Below the pieces are notes generated by a model. The model had not been told where the DNA came from. It ran no database searches and saw only the letters and a list, made by a program, of their open reading frames with translations. The position numbers and the translations under genes are program-made. Positions 46,060 to 56,176 of a DNA stretch of 64,000 nt are shown here, piece after piece. How positions within the stretch are numbered: position 1 is the first letter of the stretch; every line of letters begins with the position of its first letter. The stretch lies in the NCBI GenBank assembly GCA_963676165.1, contig OY781043.1, positions 3,720,001 through 3,784,000 of the forward strand, given 5' to 3'. This DNA is from JAQIBY01 sp963676165 (GTDB lineage: Bacteria > Bacteroidota > Bacteroidia > Bacteroidales > ML635J-15).

Positions 46060-47280
46060 TTACATTGCACTGATAATCAAATCTATATCTCTGGAGTACA
46101 TGTCAAATCTATTTCCAATATCTTGATTGGTTAGAATTCCATTGTACACATAAACCCCATGTCGGCTTCCTTTGTGACTTTTAAGGTAATTGGTAATATC
46201 TCCAGAGCCTCCCATTTCTAAAATCACAGGGGACAAAATATTGCTCAATGCATAACTGGCAGTTCGTGCAACTCTTGAAGCAATATTCGGCACACAATAA
46301 TGGATAACCCCATGTTTTGTATAGGTTGGTTCTTTATGATTTGTTGATCGACTGGTTTCAAAACATCCTCCCTGATCAATGCTAATATCTACAATAACAG
46401 AATGTTTTTTCATTTTCGATACCATATTTTCTGTGATAATTCCAATGGCACTTGTATTTATAGTTCGCATAGCACCTATGACAACATCAGCAGTTTTTAA
46501 AGAACGTTCCAATACTTGAGGTTGCAAAATAGATGTGGATATCTGGTAATTTAAGCTGTTTACAATGCGGGTAAGTCTATGGACAGAGCGATCAAAAACT
46601 TTAACTTGAGCCCCCAAACCCAATGCCGTTCTAGCTGCATATTCACCCGCTGTTCCTGCGCCTAAAATCACTATCTCTGAAGGGGAAACTCCAATCATTC
46701 CTCCCAGCATTTCACCTTTTCCATCATTCACATTTGACAAGTATTCAGACGCAATGAGAATAGAGCTTCTACCTGCAATTTCACTCATGGAACGCACAAT
46801 AGGATAGCAATTTTGCTCATCTTTCAATAAATCATAAGCAATTGCTACAACGCGTTTTTGTATCAATTTTGCAAAAAACTCTTTGTTGTGCGTCCCTGAA
46901 TGTAAATTTGACATCACGATCTGATTACAGTGCATCATCTCGATTTCCTTCAAAGTGAAAGGTGCCACTTTGATCACAATATCTGCTTGAAAAATCTCTT
47001 TTGCAGAGTCACAAATTTTTGCTCCATTCTGAGCATATTTTTCATCTGTGAAATGAGCTTGTGCTCCGGCTCCTCTCTGAATAAGCACAGTATGTCCACT
47101 TTCAACTAAAGACTCTACCGCCAGAGGTGCTAAGGGAATCCGCCCCTCTTGCATTGAAGTTTCGCAAGGAATACCAATGCTGTACTTTTTCTTTTTTCTA
47201 TGCACATCAAGAACCTCTTCCTGAGGACTTAAACCATATTGTGATAGAATCTGTCGGGAAACTTCATTCGAATCACTCAT
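46060..47280 (-). CDS. ald: Alanine dehydrogenase
   Basis: 406 residues. The N-terminal domain contains IGIPCETSMQEGRIPLAP (substrate Arg) and VIKVAPFTLKEIEMM; the NAD domain has VILGAGTAGEYAARTALGLGAQVKVFDRS, and VDISIDQGGCFETSRSTNH is the family signature. It interconverts alanine and pyruvate plus ammonia using NAD. The N-terminus has about 30 extra residues compared with the 370-residue Bacillus enzyme, as seen in Bacteroidota forms. It leads the operon with xth and the flavin reductase. Confidence 0.93.
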   Translation of the reverse strand: MSDSNEVSRQILSQYGLSPQEEVLDVHRKKKKYSIGIPCETSMQEGRIPLAPLAVESLVESGHTVLIQRGAGAQAHFTDEKYAQNGAKICDSAKEIFQADIVIKVAPFTLKEIEMMHCNQIVMSNLHSGTHNKEFFAKLIQKRVVAIAYDLLKDEQNCYPIVRSMSEIAGRSSILIASEYLSNVNDGKGEMLGGMIGVSPSEIVILGAGTAGEYAARTALGLGAQVKVFDRSVHRLTRIVNSLNYQISTSILQPQVLERSLKTADVVIGAMRTINTSAIGIITENMVSKMKKHSVIVDISIDQGGCFETSRSTNHKEPTYTKHGVIHYCVPNIASRVARTASYALSNILSPVILEMGGSGDITNYLKSHKGSRHGVYVYNGILTNQDIGNRFDMYSRDIDLIISAM

Positions 47281-47368
47281 AATCGAAAAATTTAGTAATC
47301 TAAAATACGAAATAATTCAGTGGTATCAAATTGTTTTTTTATTGCGAAACATAAATCCTAAGAACCAA

Positions 47369-48409
47369 TTAGACAGAACGCTGTTCATATCGTTTCCTAA
47401 GCAATTCTAAAGCATGTTCTTGCATGTCTTCAACATTGTCTGTTTCATCAACAATTTCAAGACCCAGAATACTCTCGACAATATCTTCCATGCTGACTAA
47501 TCCGGCAACAACACCATATTCATCCAAAACTAAACTGATGTGCTCTTTCTTTTCAATCATACTCTCATAAAGCTTAAATACAGGAGTGCTTTCAACCACA
47601 ATATTAATTGGTCGCTGTATGTCCTTTAGTTTAATGTCAGATTCATTATTGAGGATTTTATCTAAGATATCAGTTTTTAATACATATGCATTAATTTGGA
47701 ATTTATCCTCAGAGTAAACAGGAATTCGTGAGTGAGGCAAAATCTTATACTCCGAATAAAACTCACGCACACTCATATCTGCATTTGCTACTTGCATAAC
47801 AATGCGCGGTGTCATAATATCTCTAGCTTTTACAAATTGAAAACGCATCAAATTTTGAACAATTTTAATTTCACTATCGCGAAATGCACCATGTTCCTTT
47901 CCATAGTCCACCATTGCACTTAGCTCTTCACGCATTTCATTGACTGAATCTTTGGGTTTTGGGAAAAGCTTTGTAATTAACTCACTGAGTAAAATGAAAG
48001 GATACAGCGGTGAATAAATAAGAATTACTAAAGCATAAGTTGTAGTACGGGTAAAGGATTTCCAATAATTCGCACCAATAGTTTTGGGGATAATCTCAGA
48101 AAAAATAAGGATAAGCAAAGTGAGTATAGCACTGACAATTGATAAATACGTTTCTCCCCACAAAACTTGTGCTTGAGCTCCAACACCAGCTGCTCCTAAT
48201 GTGTGAGCAAAGGTATTCAGTGTGAGAATAGCAGCCAACGGTCTATCAATTTTCTTTTTAAACCGATCAAGCTGTTTTGCATATCCAAGCCCTTTTTGCT
48301 TTAAAAGCGCAATGTAACTTGGTGTTATACTTAACAATACAGACTCTAATAGAGAACACAAAAAGGAAAAAAATAAAGCAACAAAAAGAAAAATTAGCAA
48401 TAACTCCAT
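47369..48409 (-). CDS. CNNM/CorC-family transporter (DUF21 plus CBS pair)
   Basis: 346 residues. The N-terminal DUF21 domain (about 1-175) has four hydrophobic segments with LTLNTFAHTLGAAGVGAQ and IFSEIIPKTIGANYW, then a CBS pair (about 200-320) with ARDIMTPRIVM, SRIPVYSED and HISLVLDEYGVVAGLVSMEDIVE. The C-terminal CorC/HlyC domain common in the family is absent. Members are linked to magnesium or cobalt efflux. It is divergent from mfd, with a shared 136-base intergenic region. Confidence 0.88.
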   Translation of the reverse strand: MELLLIFLFVALFFSFLCSLLESVLLSITPSYIALLKQKGLGYAKQLDRFKKKIDRPLAAILTLNTFAHTLGAAGVGAQAQVLWGETYLSIVSAILTLLILIFSEIIPKTIGANYWKSFTRTTTYALVILIYSPLYPFILLSELITKLFPKPKDSVNEMREELSAMVDYGKEHGAFRDSEIKIVQNLMRFQFVKARDIMTPRIVMQVANADMSVREFYSEYKILPHSRIPVYSEDKFQINAYVLKTDILDKILNNESDIKLKDIQRPINIVVESTPVFKLYESMIEKKEHISLVLDEYGVVAGLVSMEDIVESILGLEIVDETDNVEDMQEHALELLRKRYEQRSV

Positions 48410-48505
48410 AAATCAACTTTTTTCTTTAATAATAGTAAAACAAAGAAGAAACAAAAGGGTTTAATCTTTCTTTGATTTCACAATTTCCAATTTCAATTGT
48501 TGGAT

Positions 48506-48535
48506 TTGTATATCGCAAAAAGCATTGTAATTTTG
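48506..48535 (+). promoter_or_regulatory. Promoter of mfd
   Basis: TAATTTTG at 48528-48535 matches TAnnTTTG, with TTG at 48506-48508 19 bases upstream. The predicted start near 48541 leaves about 20 bases before the ATG at 48564. Confidence 0.6.
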
Positions 48536-48563
48536 AGCAAACATTTTGTTTTACCAACACATT

Positions 48564-51500
48564 ATGGATAATTCAGCATTTGAAAGCGCATATTTAAAGC
48601 ATCCACAGTTCTCAAAAATTGTGGAATTTACACACTCTCAAACTGGAAAAATGCACTTGTCCTCTTTGGCAGGATCCTCATTTTCCATGCTGTTTTATGC
48701 ACAATACCAACACAAAAAGAAACATCATTTAATTGTTCTTCCCGATAAAGAAAAGGCGGCTTACGTGTATAATGATTTGAGAAAACTTAGTGGCAAGGAC
48801 GATAATTTTCAATTTTACCCGTCAGCATATAAGCGCAGTGTTGAATACAATCAAATTGACAATACAAATATTTTATTGAAAACAGAAGTGCTAAACCGAA
48901 TTAGTACAAGCAAAAAACCATACGTCCTTATCACTCATCCGGAAGCACTTATTGAAGCAGTTGTGCCAAGAAAATCCTTAAAAGATAATAGCCTTGAGGT
49001 TCGTTTGGGCGATGAATTATCTCAAGATTTTGTTCAAGAAATCCTAGATAATTATGGCTTTGAAGAATGTGACTTTGTCTATGAGCCCGGAACCTATGCT
49101 GTCCGTGGTGGCATCATTGATATTTACAGCTTTTCCTTCGAACAGCCATATCGTATTGAATTTTTTGGTGATGAGATTGAAAGCATACGTAGTTTTGATC
49201 CGGAAACACAAATATCAACAGAAAAATTTAAGCGCATTTCCATTGTACCAAACATTCATGACAGGTTAAACGATGAGAAGAAAGTTCCTTTCATGAAATT
49301 CCTTAGCGACTCAGCAAGTGTATGGATGCAAGATCCGGATTTTATTCTGCAACGTCTGGAAAACATTTGGGAAAAAGCAAATGCACGCTTCGACAATCAC
49401 CAAAATATGGATGTAGAATCTCATCCTATGTTAGACCCTCAACAGCATCTTACACATCCTAAAGAAATTGAGTCGTATCTTGAACGTTTTCCTCAAATCC
49501 TTTTCGGACAAATACAAGATGCAGACTACAGTCAAAAACTGAGCTTTTCAACAGCTCCCCAACCAGCATTTCAAAAGAATTTTGACTTGCTAATTCAAGA
49601 GCTTCAAAAACGAAAAGACGATGGTTACTCTTGTCACATTTTATCTGATAATGAGAAGCAAATTCAACGAATTCGGGATATTTTTACGGATAAAGAAGAA
49701 AATATTTCGTTTGAACCTGTCTTTTTCGCACTCCATCAAGGGTTTATTGATCACGATCTGAAATATTGTGTCTTTACGGATCATCAAATTTTTGAACGAT
49801 ATCATAAATATCAACTTAAAGGAAATTTTGCTCGCAAAGATGCCATTAGTCTTAAAGAATTACATGACTTAAAGCCTGGCGACTACGTTGTTCATGTCGA
49901 TAATGGCGTCGGAAAATTTGAAGGACTTCAGCGCATTGTAAACGATGGAAAAACCCAAGAAGTAATCCGTATCAGATACAATGAAGGAGACGTTCTTTTT
50001 GTTAACATTCATTCTTTACACCGGATCTCTAAATACAGAGATAAGGAAGGAGACAAACCCAATATCCACCGTTTGGGATCGGGACATTGGGCAAGAATAA
50101 AAGAGAAAACAAAGAAGAAAGTTAAAGATATTGCGCGAGATTTGATCCTCTTGTACGCCAAACGACAAGAAAGCGATGGATTTGCATATTCTCCTGACAC
50201 ATATCTTCAGCGTGAATTAGAATCTTCATTCATTTATGAAGACACTCCTGACCAATTGACAGCAACGCAAGCAGTCAAAGAAGACATGGAAAATAAAATT
50301 CCCATGGATCGTTTGGTTTGTGGTGATGTTGGTTTTGGTAAAACTGAAGTCGCAGTACGAGCAGCATTCAAAGCTGCCAACGATAGTAAACAAGTTGCGA
50401 TATTGGTTCCAACTACTATTTTAGCTTTTCAGCATTACAACACTTTCAAGTCTCGTCTTCAGGATATGCCAGTGAAAATTGATTATGTGAGTCGATTAAA
50501 AACAAGCGGTGAAATCAAAAAAACGCTCAAAGCTTTAAAAGAAGGTGAAGTTGACATTATCATTGGCACACATCGACTTGTTAGTAAGGATGTTGAGTTT
50601 AAAGATCTTGGTTTGCTTATCATAGATGAGGAACAAAAATTTGGAGTTTCTGTTAAAGAGAAACTCAAGCAAATAAAACTCAATGTTGACACCCTTACAT
50701 TAACGGCAACACCAATTCCACGTACTATGCAGTTTTCGTTGATGGGAGCCAGAGATTTGTCTGTCATCAACACACCACCACCAAATCGACATCCAATTAT
50801 TACCGAATTGCACACGTTTAATCACGATATTATTCGTGAAGCAATCATGTATGAAGTGAATCGCAATGGTCAAGTATTTTTCATTCATAATCGGGTGCAA
50901 AATATTATGGAGGTTGAAACCTTAATAAACCGAATTTGTCCTGAAGTAAAAACCCGCTTTGCACATGGTCAGATGGATGGAAAAAGCTTGGAGCGCATCA
51001 TGCTGGAATTTATGCGTGGTGATTTTGATGTTCTTATTGCAACTACTATCATCGAAAACGGACTCGACATTCCAAATGCAAATACTATCATCATCAATAA
51101 TGCAAATAATTTTGGATTAAGTGAATTGCACCAATTGCGCGGTAGAGTTGGTCGCTCAAACAAAAAAGCATTTTGCTACCTGTTGGCACCTCCATTAACA
51201 CATGTTAGTGGTGATGCTCGACGCAGACTTAAAGCCATAGAAGAATTTACCGATTTGGGTAGTGGCTTTAATATTGCCATGCAGGATTTGGATATCCGTG
51301 GTGCTGGAGATATGCTGGGAGCAGAACAATCAGGTTTTATTTCAGATATGGGTTATGAAACCTATCAGAAAATTCTTAAAGAAGCCATTCAAGAGCTTAA
51401 AGAAGATGAATTCAGGACAATGTTTCAGGAAAAAGATGCAGATAAAACATTACCAATAGACCATCAATTTGTCAACGATTGCCAAATTGAAACCGATTAT

Positions 51501-51947
51501 GAAGTTTTGTTGCCGGATGATTACATTGAATCAGTATCAGAACGCATACACTTATATCGCAAACTTGATAACATTGAACAAGAATCGGAGATTTTGCGTT
51601 TTGAACAAGAATTATTGGACCGTTTTGGACCATTGCCAGAGCAAGTACTTGGAATGATGGAAGTTGTACGGTTGCGCTGGATTGCTTTAAAGCTTGGTTT
51701 CCAACGTATTGTAATAAAAAACCAACGATTCATTGGCTATTTTCCTTTAGATCAACAATCTGTATTTTATCAAAGTCGTATTTTCTCTGGCGTAATTGCA
51801 TTCATGCAGAAACATCCTGGAAAAGTGATGTTAAAAGAGCATAATAACAAATTGAGTTTACGCGTTCGAAATATCAAAGACATTTACAGCATAAGAACAT
51901 TTTTGGAAACTATGCATGCAGATATTCTGAACATGCATGAAAACTAA
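48564..51947 (+). CDS. mfd: Transcription-repair coupling factor Mfd
   Basis: 1127 residues from ATG 48564; the open frame extends six codons to a TTG, but the promoter favours the ATG. Domains in order: UvrB-like D1-D2 (YEPGTYAVRGGIIDIYSF, IEFFGDEIESIRSFD), the RNA polymerase-interacting domain (LKPGDYVVHVDNGVGKFEGL), then RecG-like translocase motors with Walker A GDVGFGKTEVA, DEEQ in LLIIDEEQKFGV, TATPIPRTMQFSLMGARDLS and ATTIIENGLDIPNANTIIIN, and a TRCF C-terminal domain. Mfd removes stalled RNA polymerase and recruits UvrA to lesions. Confidence 0.97.
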   Translation: MDNSAFESAYLKHPQFSKIVEFTHSQTGKMHLSSLAGSSFSMLFYAQYQHKKKHHLIVLPDKEKAAYVYNDLRKLSGKDDNFQFYPSAYKRSVEYNQIDNTNILLKTEVLNRISTSKKPYVLITHPEALIEAVVPRKSLKDNSLEVRLGDELSQDFVQEILDNYGFEECDFVYEPGTYAVRGGIIDIYSFSFEQPYRIEFFGDEIESIRSFDPETQISTEKFKRISIVPNIHDRLNDEKKVPFMKFLSDSASVWMQDPDFILQRLENIWEKANARFDNHQNMDVESHPMLDPQQHLTHPKEIESYLERFPQILFGQIQDADYSQKLSFSTAPQPAFQKNFDLLIQELQKRKDDGYSCHILSDNEKQIQRIRDIFTDKEENISFEPVFFALHQGFIDHDLKYCVFTDHQIFERYHKYQLKGNFARKDAISLKELHDLKPGDYVVHVDNGVGKFEGLQRIVNDGKTQEVIRIRYNEGDVLFVNIHSLHRISKYRDKEGDKPNIHRLGSGHWARIKEKTKKKVKDIARDLILLYAKRQESDGFAYSPDTYLQRELESSFIYEDTPDQLTATQAVKEDMENKIPMDRLVCGDVGFGKTEVAVRAAFKAANDSKQVAILVPTTILAFQHYNTFKSRLQDMPVKIDYVSRLKTSGEIKKTLKALKEGEVDIIIGTHRLVSKDVEFKDLGLLIIDEEQKFGVSVKEKLKQIKLNVDTLTLTATPIPRTMQFSLMGARDLSVINTPPPNRHPIITELHTFNHDIIREAIMYEVNRNGQVFFIHNRVQNIMEVETLINRICPEVKTRFAHGQMDGKSLERIMLEFMRGDFDVLIATTIIENGLDIPNANTIIINNANNFGLSELHQLRGRVGRSNKKAFCYLLAPPLTHVSGDARRRLKAIEEFTDLGSGFNIAMQDLDIRGAGDMLGAEQSGFISDMGYETYQKILKEAIQELKEDEFRTMFQEKDADKTLPIDHQFVNDCQIETDYEVLLPDDYIESVSERIHLYRKLDNIEQESEILRFEQELLDRFGPLPEQVLGMMEVVRLRWIALKLGFQRIVIKNQRFIGYFPLDQQSVFYQSRIFSGVIAFMQKHPGKVMLKEHNNKLSLRVRNIKDIYSIRTFLETMHADILNMHEN

Positions 51948-52005
51948 AAATTCAATTTTTGCAATTCAACAGAATGTTTAAATTTACTGTCTAAATTCAG
52001 AAACT

Positions 52006-52263
52006 ATGTTTTTACTACGCTTATTGCTACTCTTTTTCATTTTCATGTTTATCCTTTTTCTTTTGATTAGGATTATTCTCCCTTATAAATTCCGTCAGCT
52101 CTCAAAAAAAATGAATCAACAAACAGAGGAACAAAAAAGAGCATACCGGCAATCCGAAAAACAGGAGGGCGAAGTTACCATAGAAAATACTCAACAAGCA
52201 AAAAAAGGGCAATCCTCTACCAAAGGGGAGTATGTGGATTTTGAAGTTGTTGATGAAGACTGA
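52006..52263 (+). CDS. DUF4834 small membrane protein
   Basis: 85 residues: a very hydrophobic N-terminal segment (about 1-26), then a basic stretch and an acidic C-terminus ending GEYVDFEVVDED. This shape and ending match DUF4834, a family I know only from Bacteroidota. Function is unknown. It begins 58 bases after mfd. Confidence 0.75.
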   Translation: MFLLRLLLLFFIFMFILFLLIRIILPYKFRQLSKKMNQQTEEQKRAYRQSEKQEGEVTIENTQQAKKGQSSTKGEYVDFEVVDED

Positions 52264-52378
52264 TAATCACAGCTAAAATTCAAGTTGACAAACAATAAAT
52301 GCATCCAATTGTTAGTTGTTTTGATGCAGCAATTTTGAGTTTAAGAACTTATTAATAATAAGGTATCATTTAATTTCA

Positions 52379-52386
52379 TAGTTTTG
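52379..52386 (+). promoter_or_regulatory. -7 promoter element of the mutL operon
   Basis: TAGTTTTG matches TAnnTTTG, 17 bases before the ATG at 52404. A -33 TTG is not evident. Confidence 0.5.
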
Positions 52387-52403
52387 CATCAGAAATAGAA
52401 ATT

Positions 52404-52691
52404 ATGGCAGGAGGATTTTTTAAAATACCGAACCATTCAGTGTTCAACTATCAACCGGTTTTTTACGACCCGGAAAAAGAGCGTCGTGAAAAAAAACGTC
52501 GTCAGTTGCGAATGGAGCAAGGTAAAGACCCTGATATTGATGATGATGCGAGTACAGAAGATCGTATTCGTGGGCGTATGTCTGCTTATCGCATTAAACC
52601 GGTAAAAAAGGCAAAACGCGCATCGAATCTCAGGTTACTTGTCATTTTTGGCATTCTATTATTACTCACTTACGTCATTTTAGCGTTATAA
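52404..52691 (+). CDS. Small conserved membrane protein upstream of mutL
   Basis: 95 residues: a soluble charged part (EKERREKKRRQLRMEQGKD) and a C-terminal membrane segment (LRLLVIFGILLLLTYVILAL), so probably a tail-anchored protein with its charged part in the cytoplasm. It ends two bases before mutL. I recall proteins of this kind next to mutL in Bacteroidota, but the function is unknown. Confidence 0.65.
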   Translation: MAGGFFKIPNHSVFNYQPVFYDPEKERREKKRRQLRMEQGKDPDIDDDASTEDRIRGRMSAYRIKPVKKAKRASNLRLLVIFGILLLLTYVILAL

Positions 52692-52693
52692 TT

Positions 52694-54520
52694 ATGGCAG
52701 ATTGCATTCATTTGTTACCGGATGCAGTAGCCAATCAAATTGCAGCTGGAGAGGTTATCCAGCGTCCTGCATCCGTTGTTAAAGAGTTGGTTGAAAATGC
52801 TGTTGATGCTGAAGCATCAAAGGTCACTATCATTGTGCGTGATGCCGGAAAAACATTAATCCAAGTGATTGATGACGGAAAAGGCATGAGCGAAACAGAT
52901 GCACGAATGGCATTTGAGCGCCATGCTACATCAAAAATCACCAAAGCAGAGGATTTATTTGCAATTCGAACCAAAGGTTTCCGTGGCGAAGCACTTGCGT
53001 CCATTGCCGCTGTTGCCAGTGTCGATTTAAAAACCCGAGCCAAAGGCGAAAGCATAGGCACATACATTCGTATGTCTGCCTCAGTGGTTGAATTGCAAGA
53101 GGCAGATGCTTACCCTGAAGGAACTAACTTCATGGTAAAAAATCTCTTTTTCAATATCCCGGCACGACGAAAATTTCTAAAAACCGAGCAAACAGAACTC
53201 AAACATATCATTAACGAAGTACAAAGAGTTGCACTTGCTCACCCTGAAATTCGTTTCAAATTGTCGCATAATGATCATGACATCATGAATTTGCAAGCTG
53301 GAAATGTCAAACAGCGTATCGTTGGTATTTTTGGTCGTAGCATGGAAAATAATTTGATTGATGTCAATATTGATACTGACATTGTTCGATTACGTGGCTA
53401 TATCGGAAAACCGGAGAAAGCAAGGAAAACATCAGGAGAGCAGTTCTTTTTTGTGAATCGCAGATACATGCGTCATGGCTATTTTTATAAAGCAGTAGCC
53501 AGTGCTTATGAACGACTCATTCAAGAAAACTCTTACCCTCAGTTTTTCATTTATTTTGATATTAATCCGGATAAAATTGATGTGAATATCCACCCGACAA
53601 AAACTGAAATTAAATTTACAGACGAGCGTCCTATTTATCAAATGCTTCATGCTGCCGTAAGAGAGGCGCTTGGAAAATTTAATTTGGTTCCTTCTTTGGA
53701 TTTTGAAAAAGATGAAACCATGGATATTTATTCTGGTTCGAAAGCAAGCTTTAAAGCCCCTGATATTGATGTTAACCCTGGGTTTAATCCTTTTGAAGAA
53801 GAGAAAAAATCAGCCGCTGGTTTTTCTCGTTCAACGGATTATTCGCATCCGCACCAAAAGGAAGTTTCTCCAGATTTGAAACATTGGAAAAGTTTGTATC
53901 CCGAACCAGAAATCGAAACTGAAAATCAACAACAGGAAATTCCAATTGAGAATAAAACCAACTCTCAATTTTTCCAAATTAAACAACGATACATCATTAC
54001 CACAGTCAAGTCAGGTATGATGGTTATTGATCAAACAAGAGCCCACGAAAGGATACTCTATGAGCAATTTATGGAATTTCTGGGGAAACGCGAAGGAGTA
54101 GTTCAAAAGGAACTTTATCCTGTCAATGTACAATTGAATCCTGAGGATTTTGCCCTAGCAATGGAATTAATGGACAAATTGAATGAACTTGGATTCGATC
54201 TATCTGTTTTTGGTGATAACAGTCTTGTTGTAAATGGTTTGCCTGCAGATATCATTGTTGAAGATCCGAAGCGTTTAATTGAAGAAGTTTTAGAAAATTA
54301 TAAAACGCATACGGGCGATATCAAACTCCAACTTGACGAACGCCTAGCATGGGCAATGTCTAAAACTTCGGCAAAACACTTTGTAAGACATCTTCAACCT
54401 GAAGAAATGCAGGAACTGTTTTATCGTTTAATGGCGTGTAAAATCCATAATTATACACCGAGCGGTAAATCCATTATCAGCATTATATCTGTTGATGAAC
54501 TTGAAAAACGTTTAAAATAG
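52694..54520 (+). CDS. mutL: DNA mismatch repair protein MutL
   Basis: 608 residues. The GHKL ATPase shows IAAGEVIQRPASVVKELVEN (Glu31, Asn35), DDGKGM (60-65) and TKGFRGEALASI (about 93-104); PARRKF and HPTKTEIKF follow. The C-terminal dimerisation domain begins near 420. At Asp446 the endonuclease motif DQHA(x)2E(x)4E reads DQTRAHERILYE, lacking its His, and the C-terminal CPHGRP motif is replaced by a TPSGKS segment. MutL couples mismatch recognition to strand removal. See the finding on the altered endonuclease site. Confidence 0.96.
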   Translation: MADCIHLLPDAVANQIAAGEVIQRPASVVKELVENAVDAEASKVTIIVRDAGKTLIQVIDDGKGMSETDARMAFERHATSKITKAEDLFAIRTKGFRGEALASIAAVASVDLKTRAKGESIGTYIRMSASVVELQEADAYPEGTNFMVKNLFFNIPARRKFLKTEQTELKHIINEVQRVALAHPEIRFKLSHNDHDIMNLQAGNVKQRIVGIFGRSMENNLIDVNIDTDIVRLRGYIGKPEKARKTSGEQFFFVNRRYMRHGYFYKAVASAYERLIQENSYPQFFIYFDINPDKIDVNIHPTKTEIKFTDERPIYQMLHAAVREALGKFNLVPSLDFEKDETMDIYSGSKASFKAPDIDVNPGFNPFEEEKKSAAGFSRSTDYSHPHQKEVSPDLKHWKSLYPEPEIETENQQQEIPIENKTNSQFFQIKQRYIITTVKSGMMVIDQTRAHERILYEQFMEFLGKREGVVQKELYPVNVQLNPEDFALAMELMDKLNELGFDLSVFGDNSLVVNGLPADIIVEDPKRLIEEVLENYKTHTGDIKLQLDERLAWAMSKTSAKHFVRHLQPEEMQELFYRLMACKIHNYTPSGKSIISIISVDELEKRLK

Positions 54521-54526
54521 TTGATT

Positions 54527-55282
54527 ATGAATTTATTTGGAAGAGGATTTAGCATAAATATGACACCAGTTGTGAAAAACTTGGTAATCATTAATGTAGC
54601 CATGTTAGTAGCGACATATTTAGCAGAAAATTTGTTCATGTTCAACCTCACAGAAAAACTTGGTTTATTTTATTTTGATTCCAACTATTTCAACCCATTA
54701 CAAATTGTTACACATATGTTTATGCATGGGGGTATTGGTCATATCTTTTTTAACATGTATGCTTTGGTGATTTTTGGAAACGTTTTGGAACAAACCTGGG
54801 GTGGAAAACGCTTTCTGATTTATTATCTGGTTACAGGTCTAGGAGCTGCATTATTGCACAACTTAGTAAATTTTATTCATGCACAAACCATTATTTCCAA
54901 TATAAGCCCTGATGATTTAAACCTTGTTATTAGTGAGGGAAGAGAAGCACTTCTGAACTATAAGAATTTCATTAATCCTCAACTAGCCGACCTTAACTTG
55001 ATTTATAACATTCCTACCGTTGGAGCATCAGGAGCTGTTTTTGGGGTTTTATTAGCCTTCGGAATGCTTTTCCCCAATGTAAGATTGCAAATGATTTTTC
55101 CTCCAGTATCTTTAAAAGCAAAACATTTAGTCATTGGATATGGCGTTTTGGAATTATACCTCGGATTAACTCAACCAGGAAGCAATATTGCCCATTTTGC
55201 TCACCTAGGAGGTATGCTGTTTGGCTTTATTTTGATTAAGATTTATAAGAAAAATCAGTTTAATCAAAACCGTTGGAACTGA
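54527..55282 (+). CDS. Rhomboid intramembrane serine protease 1
   Basis: 251 residues from ATG 54527 (a TTG two codons earlier is also open). About six membrane segments; HMFMHGGIGHIFFNMYAL, the catalytic serine in GASGAVFG (Ser168) and HFAHLGGMLFG (His226) give the Ser-His dyad. A hydrophilic insert of about 50 residues (roughly 110-160) lies between the third and fourth segments. Rhomboids cleave membrane helices of other proteins. Substrate unknown. Follows mutL and shares one base with the next rhomboid gene. Confidence 0.92.
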   Translation: MNLFGRGFSINMTPVVKNLVIINVAMLVATYLAENLFMFNLTEKLGLFYFDSNYFNPLQIVTHMFMHGGIGHIFFNMYALVIFGNVLEQTWGGKRFLIYYLVTGLGAALLHNLVNFIHAQTIISNISPDDLNLVISEGREALLNYKNFINPQLADLNLIYNIPTVGASGAVFGVLLAFGMLFPNVRLQMIFPPVSLKAKHLVIGYGVLELYLGLTQPGSNIAHFAHLGGMLFGFILIKIYKKNQFNQNRWN

Positions 55283-56175
55283 TGAATTTTCAGGATTACA
55301 TAAAACAAAGTTTTCAAAACGGCACTGTACTAACACGCTTGATATACATCAACTTAGGCATGTTTGTCCTCGTTGTTACTTGGTTTATTTTGAGCCGTTT
55401 AGGTGGTTTTGATACTGAAGCCTTACACGATCTTTTGGCATTTCCTGCAAGCTTGGAACGTGCCATTCTAAAACCATGGACAATCGTAACTTACATGTTT
55501 ACTCAGATAAATTTCTTTCATTTGCTCTTTAATCTGGTTGCACTTTCATGGTTCGGAAAAATGTTTCTCCAATGGCTGGATGAAAATAAACTTTTGTCCG
55601 TTTATATTCTTGGAGGATTAAGTGGAGCTGGTATTTATCTGCTTTCTTATCAAATTTTTCCAGGATTAGCAATTCATAACAATACGGTAGGAGTTGTCGG
55701 TGCTTCTGCATCTATTTATGCCATTTTAATGGCACTTGTAGGAATAGCACCAAAACATAAAATTCACATTCCATTGATTGCAAGTTTTGACTTACGACAA
55801 TTGGGATTGGCTGTATTGGCCATTGATGTTTTCAGCATTGCATTTAGTCACAATATCGGAGGACATTTAGCTCACATGGGAGGAGCTCTCTTTGGGTTTA
55901 CTTTTGGTTATCTTCATAAACAAGGTACAGATATTTCGTGGTGGTTAACTCAAATTATTAAAGCTGTTGGCAAATTTTTTAAGCCAAAACCGAAAATGAA
56001 AGTAAATTACAAAACCGAAAATCGTACCCGTCACGAAACTGACATGGAATACAATGCGCGGAAAACAGCAGAACAAGAAGAGGTCAATCGTATTTTGGAT
56101 AAAATTGGGGAATCTGGATATGAAAGTCTAACAAAACGTGAGAAAGAAATTTTATTTAAGTCAAGCCGGAAGTAA
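55282..56175 (+). CDS. Rhomboid intramembrane serine protease 2
   Basis: 297 residues from ATG 55282, sharing one base with the previous stop. Second rhomboid with the dyad Ser142 (GASASIYA) and His198 (HLAHMGGALFG), and with a cytoplasmic tail of about 70 residues ending in a charged helix (YESLTKREKEILFKSSRK). The tail begins after GYLHKQ near residue 215. Why two proteases are encoded in tandem is not known; possibly they form a mixed complex or split substrates. Confidence 0.92.
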   Translation: MNFQDYIKQSFQNGTVLTRLIYINLGMFVLVVTWFILSRLGGFDTEALHDLLAFPASLERAILKPWTIVTYMFTQINFFHLLFNLVALSWFGKMFLQWLDENKLLSVYILGGLSGAGIYLLSYQIFPGLAIHNNTVGVVGASASIYAILMALVGIAPKHKIHIPLIASFDLRQLGLAVLAIDVFSIAFSHNIGGHLAHMGGALFGFTFGYLHKQGTDISWWLTQIIKAVGKFFKPKPKMKVNYKTENRTRHETDMEYNARKTAEQEEVNRILDKIGESGYESLTKREKEILFKSSRK

Positions 56176-56176
56176 C

